In this document: positions 46,549 through 54,351 of the stretch, one piece after another
Numbering within the stretch: the stretch's first letter is position 1
Layout: every line of letters begins with the position of its first letter
Position numbers and translations under genes: made by a program
Assembly: GCA_902569185.1 (NCBI GenBank)
Contig: CACFTH010000001.1
Span: forward strand, 10,001 to 74,000
Length of the DNA stretch: 64,000 bases
DNA from: an uncultured Pelagibacteraceae bacterium
Lineage (GTDB): Bacteria > Pseudomonadota > Alphaproteobacteria > Pelagibacterales > Pelagibacteraceae
Reading direction: 5' to 3'
Notes under the pieces: generated by a model
Told to the model about the DNA's origin: nothing
Databases searched by the model: none
The model's input: the letters and a program-made list of their open reading frames with translations, nothing else

Positions 46549-47925
46549 ATGGAAATTTATCAAAAACAATCTTTTAAAGACTCTTTCAAAGTTTATTTTG
46601 ACAGAAGAATGTTGCGTATTCTTTTATTAGGAGCAATAAGTGGTTTTCCATGGGTGATTATAGGTAGCAGTTTAAGTCTTTGGCTAAAAGAAGATGGGTT
46701 AAGCAGAAGTACAATAGGTTGGGCTGGTCTTATCTTTGCTGTTTATGCTTTTAATTATTTATGGGCTCCATTAATTGATCGAGTTCGTATTCCATGGCTT
46801 ACAAATAAAGTTGGGCACCGTCGTAGTTGGATAATTATAATGCAATTAGTAATTCTTTTAAGTTTAATTTTTTGGAATTTTGTTGACCCAACAAAAAATT
46901 TAGCCTTAGTTATTTCAATTGGCTTAATAATTGCAATAGCCTCTGCAACTCAAGATATTACGGTAGATGCATTAAGGATAGAACAAATCGGAAAAAATGA
47001 GGGTAAGTCTATGCAGGCAGGTGCTGCCATTGCTGTAGTTGGTTGGTGGACTGGATACAAACTTGGTGGAGTTGTTGCGTTAAATTCTGCAGAATATTTT
47101 CAAAAATTAGGTATAGATAATTACTGGCAAATTACATTTTTAATTTTAGGAATAATCATCATTGCTTGTAATATTGCATTAATGTTTGTTCATGAAAAAA
47201 AATCAAGTGAGAGATATGATGCACAAAGCAAAACAGATAAAATTATACAAAAAAAATTAGGTAGTAATAATTTTTTGGCTCCAATTATTGCTTGGATAAG
47301 TGGAACGATCGCTGGTCCTATAGTAAGTTTTTTTAAAAAAAATGGTTTTAAAATTGCGTTGGGTATTTTAGGTTTTGTTTTTCTTTTTAAAATCGGTGAG
47401 GCATTTCTTGGTAGAATGTCCATAATCTTTTATAAGGAGATTGGTTTTTCCAAAACAGATATTGCCATATACTCTAAAGGTCTAGGCTGGATAACGACTG
47501 TTGTATTTACACTTTTGGGTGGACTATTTGCTATCCGATCAGGAGTTATTAAAGCAATGTTTGTGTCAGGAATTCTTATGGCATCTACAAATCTTTTGTT
47601 TTCTTTATTGGCTTGGTCTGGAAAGTCTGAATGGTTATTTGCTATTGCAGTTATTTTTGATGATATGGCTGCAGCATTTGCAACAGTTGCGTTCGTTGCT
47701 TTTATTTCAATGTTGGTTGACAGAACTTATACCGCAACACAATACGCTCTACTTGCATCAATTGGAACAGCGGGTAGAACGACATTAGCAGCCTCGTCAG
47801 GTGCAATGGTTGATTGGTTGAATGGGGACTGGGGGATATTCTTTATTATAACTGCTATTATGGTAATTCCTTCATTAGTGTTTCTCTATTTTATTAAAAA
47901 TGAAATTAAATTAAGTGAAAAATAG
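46549..47925 (+). CDS. AmpG-like MFS permease
   Basis: A 458-aa major facilitator with about 12-14 helices. The N-terminal sequence LLLGAISGFPWVIIGSSLSLWLKEDGLSRSTIGWAGLIF and YLWAPLIDRVRIPW, with TQDITVDALRIE, matches AmpG, the muropeptide (GlcNAc-anhydroMurNAc peptide) importer used in cell-wall recycling. The neighbouring NlpC/P60 gene overlaps its end by 11 bases, linking import with hydrolysis of wall fragments, which fits recycling. Confidence 0.88.
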   Translation: MEIYQKQSFKDSFKVYFDRRMLRILLLGAISGFPWVIIGSSLSLWLKEDGLSRSTIGWAGLIFAVYAFNYLWAPLIDRVRIPWLTNKVGHRRSWIIIMQLVILLSLIFWNFVDPTKNLALVISIGLIIAIASATQDITVDALRIEQIGKNEGKSMQAGAAIAVVGWWTGYKLGGVVALNSAEYFQKLGIDNYWQITFLILGIIIIACNIALMFVHEKKSSERYDAQSKTDKIIQKKLGSNNFLAPIIAWISGTIAGPIVSFFKKNGFKIALGILGFVFLFKIGEAFLGRMSIIFYKEIGFSKTDIAIYSKGLGWITTVVFTLLGGLFAIRSGVIKAMFVSGILMASTNLLFSLLAWSGKSEWLFAIAVIFDDMAAAFATVAFVAFISMLVDRTYTATQYALLASIGTAGRTTLAASSGAMVDWLNGDWGIFFIITAIMVIPSLVFLYFIKNEIKLSEK

Positions 47926-48658
47926 TTACGTAAATAATCTTACAATAACAAATCTTTATAAAAAGAAGAGTTTAAAATCTAAAATAGATACTCAATTACT
48001 TTATGGTGAAAACTTTAGAGTCATTAAAAAGATAAGTAATTGGAAAAAAATAAGAATTGAGAGAGATGGCTACACAGGCTTTATCAAAGGTAAAAAATTT
48101 TCATACCCTATACAAGCAAACTTTAAAGTCTCAGTTTTAAAAGCAAAACTTTTTAGTAAACCTAATATCAATAAAAGTTTAAATAAATTCCTCTCTTACG
48201 ATTCAAGACTAAAGGTGAATGAAAAAAAAGGTAAATTTGCTAAATTTGAAAGTTATTGGATTAAAAAATCCGATATAAAAAAAATAAGTTTTAAAAGTAA
48301 AGATCTATTTAAAGATATTAAAAAATTTAAAAATATAAAATATCTATGGGGAGGTAAAAGTTACAGGGGAATTGACTGTTCTGCTTTAGTACAAGTTTGT
48401 TTAAATCAGAATAATAGATATTGTCCAAGAGATTCAAAAGATCAGGAAAAATATTTTAAAAAAAAAATACAACTCAAAAATATTAGAAAAAATGATATTA
48501 TTTTTTGGAAAGGTCACGTTGCTGTTGCTTTATCGCAAAAAAAATTAATACACGCTTATGGCCCAATGAAAAAAGTAGTTATAATGAATATTGATAAAAC
48601 CATTAAAAAAATTTATGAAACTGCAAGATTAAAAGTAACAAGTATAAGGAGAATTTAA
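47915..48658 (+). CDS. SH3b + NlpC/P60 peptidase, probable wall-peptide hydrolase
   Basis: A 247-aa protein with bacterial SH3 domains (residues about 20-110, ENFRVIKKISNWKKIRIERD and DGYTGFIKGKKF) and a C-terminal NlpC/P60 domain. The catalytic residues are visible: Cys in WGGKSYRGIDCSALVQVCL, His in WKGHVAVAL and the third in HAYGP. No signal peptide is seen, which fits a cytoplasmic enzyme that cuts gamma-D-Glu-diaminopimelate bonds of recycled muropeptides. The GTG start overlaps the AmpG end, so they are translated together. Confidence 0.85.
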   Translation: MKNSYVNNLTITNLYKKKSLKSKIDTQLLYGENFRVIKKISNWKKIRIERDGYTGFIKGKKFSYPIQANFKVSVLKAKLFSKPNINKSLNKFLSYDSRLKVNEKKGKFAKFESYWIKKSDIKKISFKSKDLFKDIKKFKNIKYLWGGKSYRGIDCSALVQVCLNQNNRYCPRDSKDQEKYFKKKIQLKNIRKNDIIFWKGHVAVALSQKKLIHAYGPMKKVVIMNIDKTIKKIYETARLKVTSIRRI

Positions 48659-48659
48659 A

Positions 48660-48728
48660 ATGCACTGGATCTTACTAGGAATAGCTATTGGAATAGTTAT
48701 TTACTTAGCCGATAAATATATTTTTTAA
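48660..48728 (+). CDS. 22-aa single-helix membrane microprotein
   Basis: A complete ATG-TAA frame starting MHWILLGIAIGIVIYLADKY. It has one hydrophobic helix (residues 3-16) and a short polar tail, like KdpF- or CydX-type accessory peptides. AAGGAG lies eight bases ahead of the ATG, within the end of the NlpC gene, a strong ribosome-binding site for this AT-rich genome. Its stop is followed by a short gap and the convergent 19-aa frame. Role unknown; partner could be a membrane complex. Confidence 0.55.
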   Translation: MHWILLGIAIGIVIYLADKYIF

Positions 48729-48746
48729 TAATTTTATCTATTTAAT

Positions 48747-48806
48747 TTAGTTACTTGTGATGTAATAAATTACATAAATAACAGCTAAAATTTCCCAACC
48801 GCTCAT
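48747..48806 (-). CDS. 19-aa single-helix membrane microprotein
   Basis: A complete minus-strand frame MSGWEILAVIYVIYYITSN followed by TAA, preceded by AAAGGAG eight bases from the ATG. The peptide is one hydrophobic helix with an aromatic belt (Trp4, Tyr11, Tyr14-15). It faces the 22-aa frame with an 18-base gap. The strong Shine-Dalgarno and a start-to-stop length matching a membrane helix argue for coding, but such short frames can occur by chance. Confidence 0.45.
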   Translation of the reverse strand: MSGWEILAVIYVIYYITSN

Positions 48807-48925
48807 TTTTAATACTCCTTTCTGATTCGGATAATTATATCAAAAAATTATGGCGTAGAGCAGGATTCTTAAAAAAGGTCAAAAAGAGTACTTACTAATT
48901 TAAAAAAACAGTATAGGTTATTTAA

Positions 48926-49921
48926 ATGAAAAAAAATTGGGAAGAGATAAATTCAAAAATATCTGACGCTGCTGATATCAGTAAGCCATGGGATAAAGAT
49001 AATCAAGCCTGGTGGGATTGGTATGTTGGTCTAGCAGATAATGACAAAAAAAAGGATCCAATTATAAACGCCGAACCTTTACCAAATGTTATAATCCCAA
49101 CTGATGATGAGGTTGTTTCTGAACTGACCGAGGTTTACCCATTGAAAAATGAACAAATTGATTTCTTTAGAAAAAATGGTTTTATCAAACTCAAAAAAGT
49201 TTTCTCACCAGGGGCAGTGCTTAAACTTAGGGCTGAGTTGATCAAGCTTTTAAAAAAAGAATTTGATGTTGATCCTGATAAAGAAGCGCATGACAGATTC
49301 CTTAGTTTAGAAATGACATGGCCAAAAAATGAATTACTACGTTCCTATGTATTATCACCACGTCTAGGACAAATTTCAGCGGAACTACTTGGGGTATCAG
49401 CTGTTAGACTTTACCACGATAACGTTTTAGCAAAGCAAGCTGGTTGTGGTAGAACACCTTGGCACTTCGACGACCATCATTTTCCATTAGATACTAATGA
49501 TGTGGTCACTGCTTGGGTACCAGCACAACCAACGCCTGTTGAGATGGGACCGCTCTCTTTCGCCTATCCGCTAGATGTCCACAAAATAGTAAATGCTGTT
49601 ACATTTGAAAAAACTGGTACAGGCTATGACCGTGGAGTCTCAGAAATTTTTAAAAAAAATGGTGTCACAGTAAATGAAACTCCATTCGAATTAGGCGAGG
49701 TTAGCTTTCACCATAATTTAAATTTTCATACTGCATCACGCAATAGAACTAATCGTAGCCGAGTAGCTCTAGCCAATACTTATTTTAGAGATGGGGCTCG
49801 AGTGATTAATTCTCCTACAATGGTTTCTGGTGATTGGCAGAAATTTATGCCAAATGTAAAACCAGGCGAAATTGCTGCTAGTCCACTAAATCCAATTTGT
49901 TGGCCTATTAATGTCAAATAA
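48926..49921 (+). CDS. Phytanoyl-CoA dioxygenase (PhyH) family, Fe(II)/2-oxoglutarate oxygenase
   Basis: A 331-aa non-haem iron oxygenase. The iron-binding triad is visible: His180 and Asp182 in WHFDDHHFP and His268 in NFHTAS, with Arg279 (NRSRVAL) a good 2-oxoglutarate-binding candidate. These enzymes hydroxylate or desaturate small molecules such as natural-product or lipid intermediates. Arginine codons are often CGT/CGC/CGA, unlike the AGA-rich neighbours, which suggests recent acquisition. It overlaps the methyltransferase by 11 bases, so the two act in one pathway. The product is unknown. Confidence 0.88.
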   Translation: MKKNWEEINSKISDAADISKPWDKDNQAWWDWYVGLADNDKKKDPIINAEPLPNVIIPTDDEVVSELTEVYPLKNEQIDFFRKNGFIKLKKVFSPGAVLKLRAELIKLLKKEFDVDPDKEAHDRFLSLEMTWPKNELLRSYVLSPRLGQISAELLGVSAVRLYHDNVLAKQAGCGRTPWHFDDHHFPLDTNDVVTAWVPAQPTPVEMGPLSFAYPLDVHKIVNAVTFEKTGTGYDRGVSEIFKKNGVTVNETPFELGEVSFHHNLNFHTASRNRTNRSRVALANTYFRDGARVINSPTMVSGDWQKFMPNVKPGEIAASPLNPICWPINVK

Positions 49922-50828
49922 AGATATAAATGCTCAGAGCGGCCTCAACTCAATCTGGACTGAAAGTCTTGCTAAGAATCAACAGCCAGGTGGTAAAGCG
50001 CTTCTAGCCCATCTAAGAACTGTGCACCAAAATAATCCAGGTTTCACTGAAAAGTGTGCAAGTTCCTGCCGTGATAAAGCTGGACGTAATAGTTACGAAT
50101 GGTTAGCTGAAATTGTACCTGATGTTGATGGTATCCGTGTGCTAGATCTTGCTTGTGGATCAGGACCATTACTTAAAATCTTATACGATCGTAATAAAAA
50201 ATTTAAATTAAAAGGAGCGGATATAAGTCCTGAAGAATTAGAACTGGCTAAGGCGCGTCTTCCAAAAGGTTGTGTTGATCTGTTAGAGTTAAAAGCACAA
50301 AATTTGGTGGGTATTGATGATAATTCAATAGACGTTGTACTGTGCCATTGGGCTTTGACATTAATGAACCCAATTACTCCAGTGTTAAATGAAATCCGTC
50401 GTGTACTGTCCTCAGGTGGAAAGTTTGCAGCATTGGTCAATGGACCTATGGATGCAGCGCCAGGATATAATGATGTATACAATTTAATCTATAAATATGT
50501 AAAAGCTAAGCTGCCTAGGTATGGCGAGATTGATTTAGGTGATCCAAGAATACGTAGTACAGATAGTTTAAAAAATCTTTTAAGTGAAGCTTTTCCAGAT
50601 GCTAACATTAGCATCGAAACTAGTATGGTATCCATGGACGGATCCGTTGCTGAAGTGGCTGAAACTACTGCAGGATTTTTTTATGCTTCATTCATTTTGC
50701 CACCAGAGACTCGAAGAATATTGCTTTCTGAGTTATCTAATCTTCTAGTTGTATCAAAACAGAGTGGCGATCAAGAAAGACAAGGGCGTTTTTCAATGCC
50801 AATCAATCGGCTGGTGGTGAAAAAGTAA
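49911..50828 (+). CDS. Class I SAM-dependent methyltransferase
   Basis: A 305-aa Rossmann-fold methyltransferase with SAM motif I LDLACGSG (78-85), motif II ADISPEEL, and IDVVLCHWALTLMNPI in the acceptor-side region. The long C-terminus (about 200-305) carries substrate determinants that I do not recognise. It is coupled to the dioxygenase and shares its CGN-arginine use. It stops shortly before tRNA-Ser (opposite strand), a common integration site. The methyl acceptor is unknown. Confidence 0.85.
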   Translation: MSNKDINAQSGLNSIWTESLAKNQQPGGKALLAHLRTVHQNNPGFTEKCASSCRDKAGRNSYEWLAEIVPDVDGIRVLDLACGSGPLLKILYDRNKKFKLKGADISPEELELAKARLPKGCVDLLELKAQNLVGIDDNSIDVVLCHWALTLMNPITPVLNEIRRVLSSGGKFAALVNGPMDAAPGYNDVYNLIYKYVKAKLPRYGEIDLGDPRIRSTDSLKNLLSEAFPDANISIETSMVSMDGSVAEVAETTAGFFYASFILPPETRRILLSELSNLLVVSKQSGDQERQGRFSMPINRLVVKK

Positions 50829-50841
50829 TCAATTTTTGAAA

Positions 50842-50931
50842 TGGCGGAGAGAGTGGGATTCGAACCCACGAAACGGTTTCCCGTTTACACACTTTCCAAG
50901 CGTGCGCCTTCAACCACTCGGCCATCTCTCC
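50842..50931 (-). tRNA. tRNA-Ser (GGA)
   Basis: A 90-nt class II tRNA with long variable arm. Acceptor GGAGAGA/TCTCTCC, anticodon arm CACGC-TTGGAAA-GTGTG with anticodon GGA, variable arm AACGGGAAACCGTT, T-arm GTGGG-TTCGAAT-CCCAC, discriminator G; CCA is encoded, unlike in the other two tRNAs here. It reads UCC and UCU. It lies five bases after the carbamoyltransferase stop and 13 bases from the convergent methyltransferase. Confidence 0.96.
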
Positions 50932-50935
50932 AAAT

Positions 50936-52777
50936 TTAGTCCAGTTTTGTTTCCTGTTTGTAATTTATTTGTAAACTTTTATCTTGCATATCTTTATGTA
51001 AAATAAAATTTTCACAAACTAAAATATCAAGATTAGTACCCATGAAACATTTAAAAGCATCTTTAACATTACAAACTATGGGTTCGCCTCTTATATTAAA
51101 CGAAGTGTTAACTAATATAGGACAACCAGTAATATCCTTAAACTTTTTTAAAAGTTTGTGATATTTTGGATTGGTTTCCTCATGAACAGTTTGAATTCTT
51201 GCTGAATAGTCAACATGAGTAACTGCAGGAATAGAGGATCTTTTAACATTGAGTTTTTCTATTCCAAAAAGTTTTTGATCATTTTCACTCATTGGTATTT
51301 GTATACGTTTTTTAATGTCCGCAACCATTAACATATAAGGACTGTCAGTGTTCAAATCAAACCAACTATTTACATCCTCTCTTAAAACAGATGGTGCGAA
51401 AGGTCTGAAGCTTTCTCTAAATTTAACTTTTAAATTAAGTTCTTTCTGCATTTTATCAGACCTTGGATCAGCTATAATAGATCTAGCACCCAAAGATCTA
51501 GGGCCAAATTCCATTCTTCCTTGAAACCACCCTATTGTTTTCTCGTTGTTTAATTCAGTTGCAACTTTATCAATTAATTCTTTTTCGCCATATTTTTCAA
51601 ATTTGGCACCTAAAGACTTTAAGGTTTTTTCTATTTCTTGTTCATTATATGATGGACCTAAATATGAACCTTTCATACCATCAATTTTGGATTTTACCAC
51701 TCTAACCTTTTCAAGTTCTTGATGCCAATATGCCAAAGCAGCTCCTAGAGATCCCCCTGCATCACCAGCGGCAGGCTGTACCCATATTTTTTTAAAGATA
51801 CCTTCTTTTAAAATTTTTCCATTAGCAACACAGTTTAATGCTACTCCACCAGCTAAGCATAAATTTTTAATTTTATATTTTTCAGAAATGTTTTTAGAAA
51901 GTTTTAAAACGATTTCCTCAGTAACTGCTTGAATGGATGCAGCAATATCCATATGAAATTGCTTGAGTAAATCTTTATCTGGCCTTCTAATTGGTTGACC
52001 AAATAATTTTGAGAATTTTTTTGAAGTCATTGTTAGACCTGTTGCATAATTAAAAAAATCCATATTTAATCTAAAAGATCCATCTTTTTTTACATCTACA
52101 AGATTTTGCAAAATTTTTTCCTTGTAAATTGGTTTACCGTAAGGGGCTAAACCCATCACTTTATATTCACCGCTATTTACTTTGAAACCAATATAATATG
52201 TAAAAGCTGAGTAAAGTAATCCCAAAGAATGTGGAAAATATATTTCTTTTAACATTTCAATATTATTTTTTTTTCCAATTGCTAAAGTTGTTGTAGCCCA
52301 TTCTCCAACTCCATCTAAAGTAAGTATTACAGCTTCTTCAAATGGGGATGGATAAAACGCTGAAGCAGCATGACTAAAATGGTGTTCGGAAAATTTGATT
52401 TTATCTATGTCTTTAAATTTAGGATCATGTTGACACAATAAATTAAACAAAAAATTTTTTTGAAACAACTTTTCTCTCAGCCATATTGGCATTGCAAGAG
52501 AAAATGACTTGAAACCTCTGGGTGCGAAAGCTAAATATGTTTCAAGTAATCTTTCAAACTTTAAAAATGGTTTTTCAAAAAATACAATATGATCTATGTC
52601 ACCCAATTTTAGTTTTGAGGTATTTAAGATGTATTGTACTGCGTTAAATGGATAGCGTTCATCATGTTTTTTTCTGGTAAATCTCTCTTCTTGTGCAGCA
52701 GCGATGATTTCACCATCTACAAGCAAGGTAGCAGCACTATCATGATAAAAAGCTGAAATACCGAGAATTTTAGACAT
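50936..52777 (-). CDS. Carbamoyltransferase, NodU/CmcH family
   Basis: A 613-aa O-carbamoyltransferase that moves the carbamoyl group of carbamoyl phosphate, via carbamoyl-AMP, onto a hydroxyl. Residues 1-370 form the YrdC/TobZ-like actin-ATPase half ([61 protein letters not shown]) and the C-terminal half contains [19 protein letters not shown] and RPFAPSVL. Family members decorate Nod factors, antibiotics, saxitoxin and surface glycans. It is preceded by DUF5989, an SGNH hydrolase and an SxtJ-like gene. The acceptor is unknown. Confidence 0.93.
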   Translation of the reverse strand: MSKILGISAFYHDSAATLLVDGEIIAAAQEERFTRKKHDERYPFNAVQYILNTSKLKLGDIDHIVFFEKPFLKFERLLETYLAFAPRGFKSFSLAMPIWLREKLFQKNFLFNLLCQHDPKFKDIDKIKFSEHHFSHAASAFYPSPFEEAVILTLDGVGEWATTTLAIGKKNNIEMLKEIYFPHSLGLLYSAFTYYIGFKVNSGEYKVMGLAPYGKPIYKEKILQNLVDVKKDGSFRLNMDFFNYATGLTMTSKKFSKLFGQPIRRPDKDLLKQFHMDIAASIQAVTEEIVLKLSKNISEKYKIKNLCLAGGVALNCVANGKILKEGIFKKIWVQPAAGDAGGSLGAALAYWHQELEKVRVVKSKIDGMKGSYLGPSYNEQEIEKTLKSLGAKFEKYGEKELIDKVATELNNEKTIGWFQGRMEFGPRSLGARSIIADPRSDKMQKELNLKVKFRESFRPFAPSVLREDVNSWFDLNTDSPYMLMVADIKKRIQIPMSENDQKLFGIEKLNVKRSSIPAVTHVDYSARIQTVHEETNPKYHKLLKKFKDITGCPILVNTSFNIRGEPIVCNVKDAFKCFMGTNLDILVCENFILHKDMQDKSLQINYKQETKLD

Positions 52778-52782
52778 TCAAA

Positions 52783-52935
52783 TTAAAATATTGTGTAAAT
52801 AAATGGTGCAACTGCAGAACCTTGGCTCAATACTATTAAAACTCCAAAAAGAGCTAAAACAATTATTATTGGCAACAGCCAATACTTTTTTCTCTCCATC
52901 AAAAATTCAAAGAATTCTTTAAAAAAATTAATCAT
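52783..52935 (-). CDS. DUF5989 family small membrane protein, 50 aa
   Basis: Too short for a usual ORF cut-off. Starts MINFFKEFFEFLMERKKYWL and has one membrane helix LPIIIVLALFGVLIVLSQGS, ending PFIYTIF. This pattern and the position beside a NodU-type carbamoyltransferase and an SxtJ-like gene match DUF5989. Its ATG follows directly on the SGNH stop and it ends five bases before the carbamoyltransferase. Role unknown, probably a membrane partner of the pathway. Confidence 0.85.
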   Translation of the reverse strand: MINFFKEFFEFLMERKKYWLLPIIIVLALFGVLIVLSQGSAVAPFIYTIF

Positions 52936-53931
52936 TTAATTAAAAATTTCGTCTTCTATTAGTAAATCAGAAACATACTTATGTCCATATTTAGATAAAT
53001 GTACTGGATCATACTTTAGAAAAAGATCTTTATTATCAGAGATTTTACAAAAATCATCGGTATAGTCGTTTAAAAATAAATTTTCCCTGTCAAATATTTC
53101 TTTAATGATTTCTTGTGGTTTTAAAAATTTTTTTTCGCAATTGTTAATAATTTGATGCGCGTAGGGAAGTAAAACATATTTGTCTTTAATATTATTTTTT
53201 TTAGCAAAATTTGAAATTTCATTTATAGTATTTTTGAATTTAATTAAATTTTTTTCACTTCCGTATAATTCTCTCATGTAATTATAGTGTCTCTCTACTG
53301 GATCAGTTAACAAATTTTTAAATAAAACAAATAGACCAGACCTCTCTCTTAAGAAAACATTTAGCTTTAATGCAAAGGTATTATTTAGAATAATTTTTTG
53401 GAAATTATTATTTTCTTTTTTCTTTTTTAACTTTTTTTCAAAAAGTGCTCCTTGATAAGAAACTATATCGTTTAAACATAAAAATATTACTATTTGATTT
53501 ATCTCATTGCCGAATTTTTTATTATTTTTTTTTATAATATATAAATAACTTTCAATGTTATGACCAAAAATTGCAGTATTATATAAATTATTTTTTATTA
53601 ATCTATTTCTTAAAATACCAACAAAAGAGTCTTTTTCTTTGACACCTACTCCATAAGTTACACTATCACCAAGTATTAAAATTGAATTTTTCCTATTATC
53701 ATAAAGGTAATTTTGTAATGGAATTCTAAAACCATTTATATCTGCTTTAGATTTTATACCAAAAACTTTAAAAGTATTGTTTGGTTTACTGAATGTTATT
53801 CCATGTTCAGAGTAAAAAGCTTGCTTATCATATCCCTGAAGACCAACAATATTAAATATACGAATGAGGGCCTCTAATGTTAAAATAATTCCTACTACGA
53901 CAAAAAAATTAATTATAATTATTTTTTTCAC
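52936..53931 (-). CDS. SGNH/GDSL-family hydrolase or acyltransferase-like protein, membrane anchored
   Basis: Begins at GTG (53931) overlapping the sxtJ-like stop by one base; the frame also extends upstream to a TTG at 53979. A hydrophobic anchor (about residues 3-30) is followed by an SGNH domain: block I ILILGDSVTYGVG with the nucleophile Ser, and the C-terminal DPVHLSKYGH with the Asp-x-x-His pair. These enzymes remove or add acyl groups on sugars and lipids in the periplasm. About 331 aa. It is one of four tightly spaced genes ending with the carbamoyltransferase. Substrate unknown. Confidence 0.82.
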   Translation of the reverse strand: MKKIIIINFFVVVGIILTLEALIRIFNIVGLQGYDKQAFYSEHGITFSKPNNTFKVFGIKSKADINGFRIPLQNYLYDNRKNSILILGDSVTYGVGVKEKDSFVGILRNRLIKNNLYNTAIFGHNIESYLYIIKKNNKKFGNEINQIVIFLCLNDIVSYQGALFEKKLKKKKENNNFQKIILNNTFALKLNVFLRERSGLFVLFKNLLTDPVERHYNYMRELYGSEKNLIKFKNTINEISNFAKKNNIKDKYVLLPYAHQIINNCEKKFLKPQEIIKEIFDRENLFLNDYTDDFCKISDNKDLFLKYDPVHLSKYGHKYVSDLLIEDEIFN

Positions 53932-54311
53932 TAAAATTGTTTTTTCATTGAGCCAATTTTTTTTTTTCTTTTTATCCAATAAGAATCTGTATTTTTTAAT
54001 ATTTTAAGTTTTAAAATATCTTTATTAACTAATCTTAATATTAGACTTATTGGTGTTAATACTACGAAATAAACTAAGGCCATAACGATTGGAGCAATTA
54101 TTTTTCCAAGCAATTCACCGAATTTAACCCAAATTAAGTTTAGGGGTGTAAGAATTTTTGAATTAATCAAACCAAGAACTAAAAAAATTAAAGCAATAGG
54201 TATTGGCCAAATTCTTAATGCTTCTCCATTAAATAAAGGCCAAATACCGATCAAAAAGAATACGATAAAGAAAAGTATACCAAAACTTTTATTAGAACTG
54301 ATTTTTTTCAT
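53931..54311 (-). CDS. SxtJ-like small membrane protein
   Basis: A 126-aa protein with several hydrophobic segments (ILFFIVFFLIGIWPLF, IWPIPIALIFLVLGLI, IIAPIVMALVYFVVLTPISLIL) and a basic C-terminus (DSYWIKRKKKIGSMKKQF). This matches the SxtJ family, named from a saxitoxin-cluster gene and repeatedly found beside carbamoyltransferases and DUF5989. Biochemical role not established. It starts 40 bases after lepA and leads the four-gene module. Confidence 0.83.
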   Translation of the reverse strand: MKKISSNKSFGILFFIVFFLIGIWPLFNGEALRIWPIPIALIFLVLGLINSKILTPLNLIWVKFGELLGKIIAPIVMALVYFVVLTPISLILRLVNKDILKLKILKNTDSYWIKRKKKIGSMKKQF

Positions 54312-54351
54312 TAAAAATAATACATATTAGCAATTTAAAATTCAATTTTAA

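Noticed and set aside
48807-48925. Riboswitch upstream of the dioxygenase gene
   Set aside because: I looked for SAM- or glycine-type motifs and found no convincing conserved core; the stretch is plain AT-rich sequence with weak hairpins.
53932-53979. TTG start for the SGNH protein inside the sxtJ-like gene
   Set aside because: Would need a 49-base overlap; the GTG exactly at the sxtJ-like stop gives a clean signal-anchor start.
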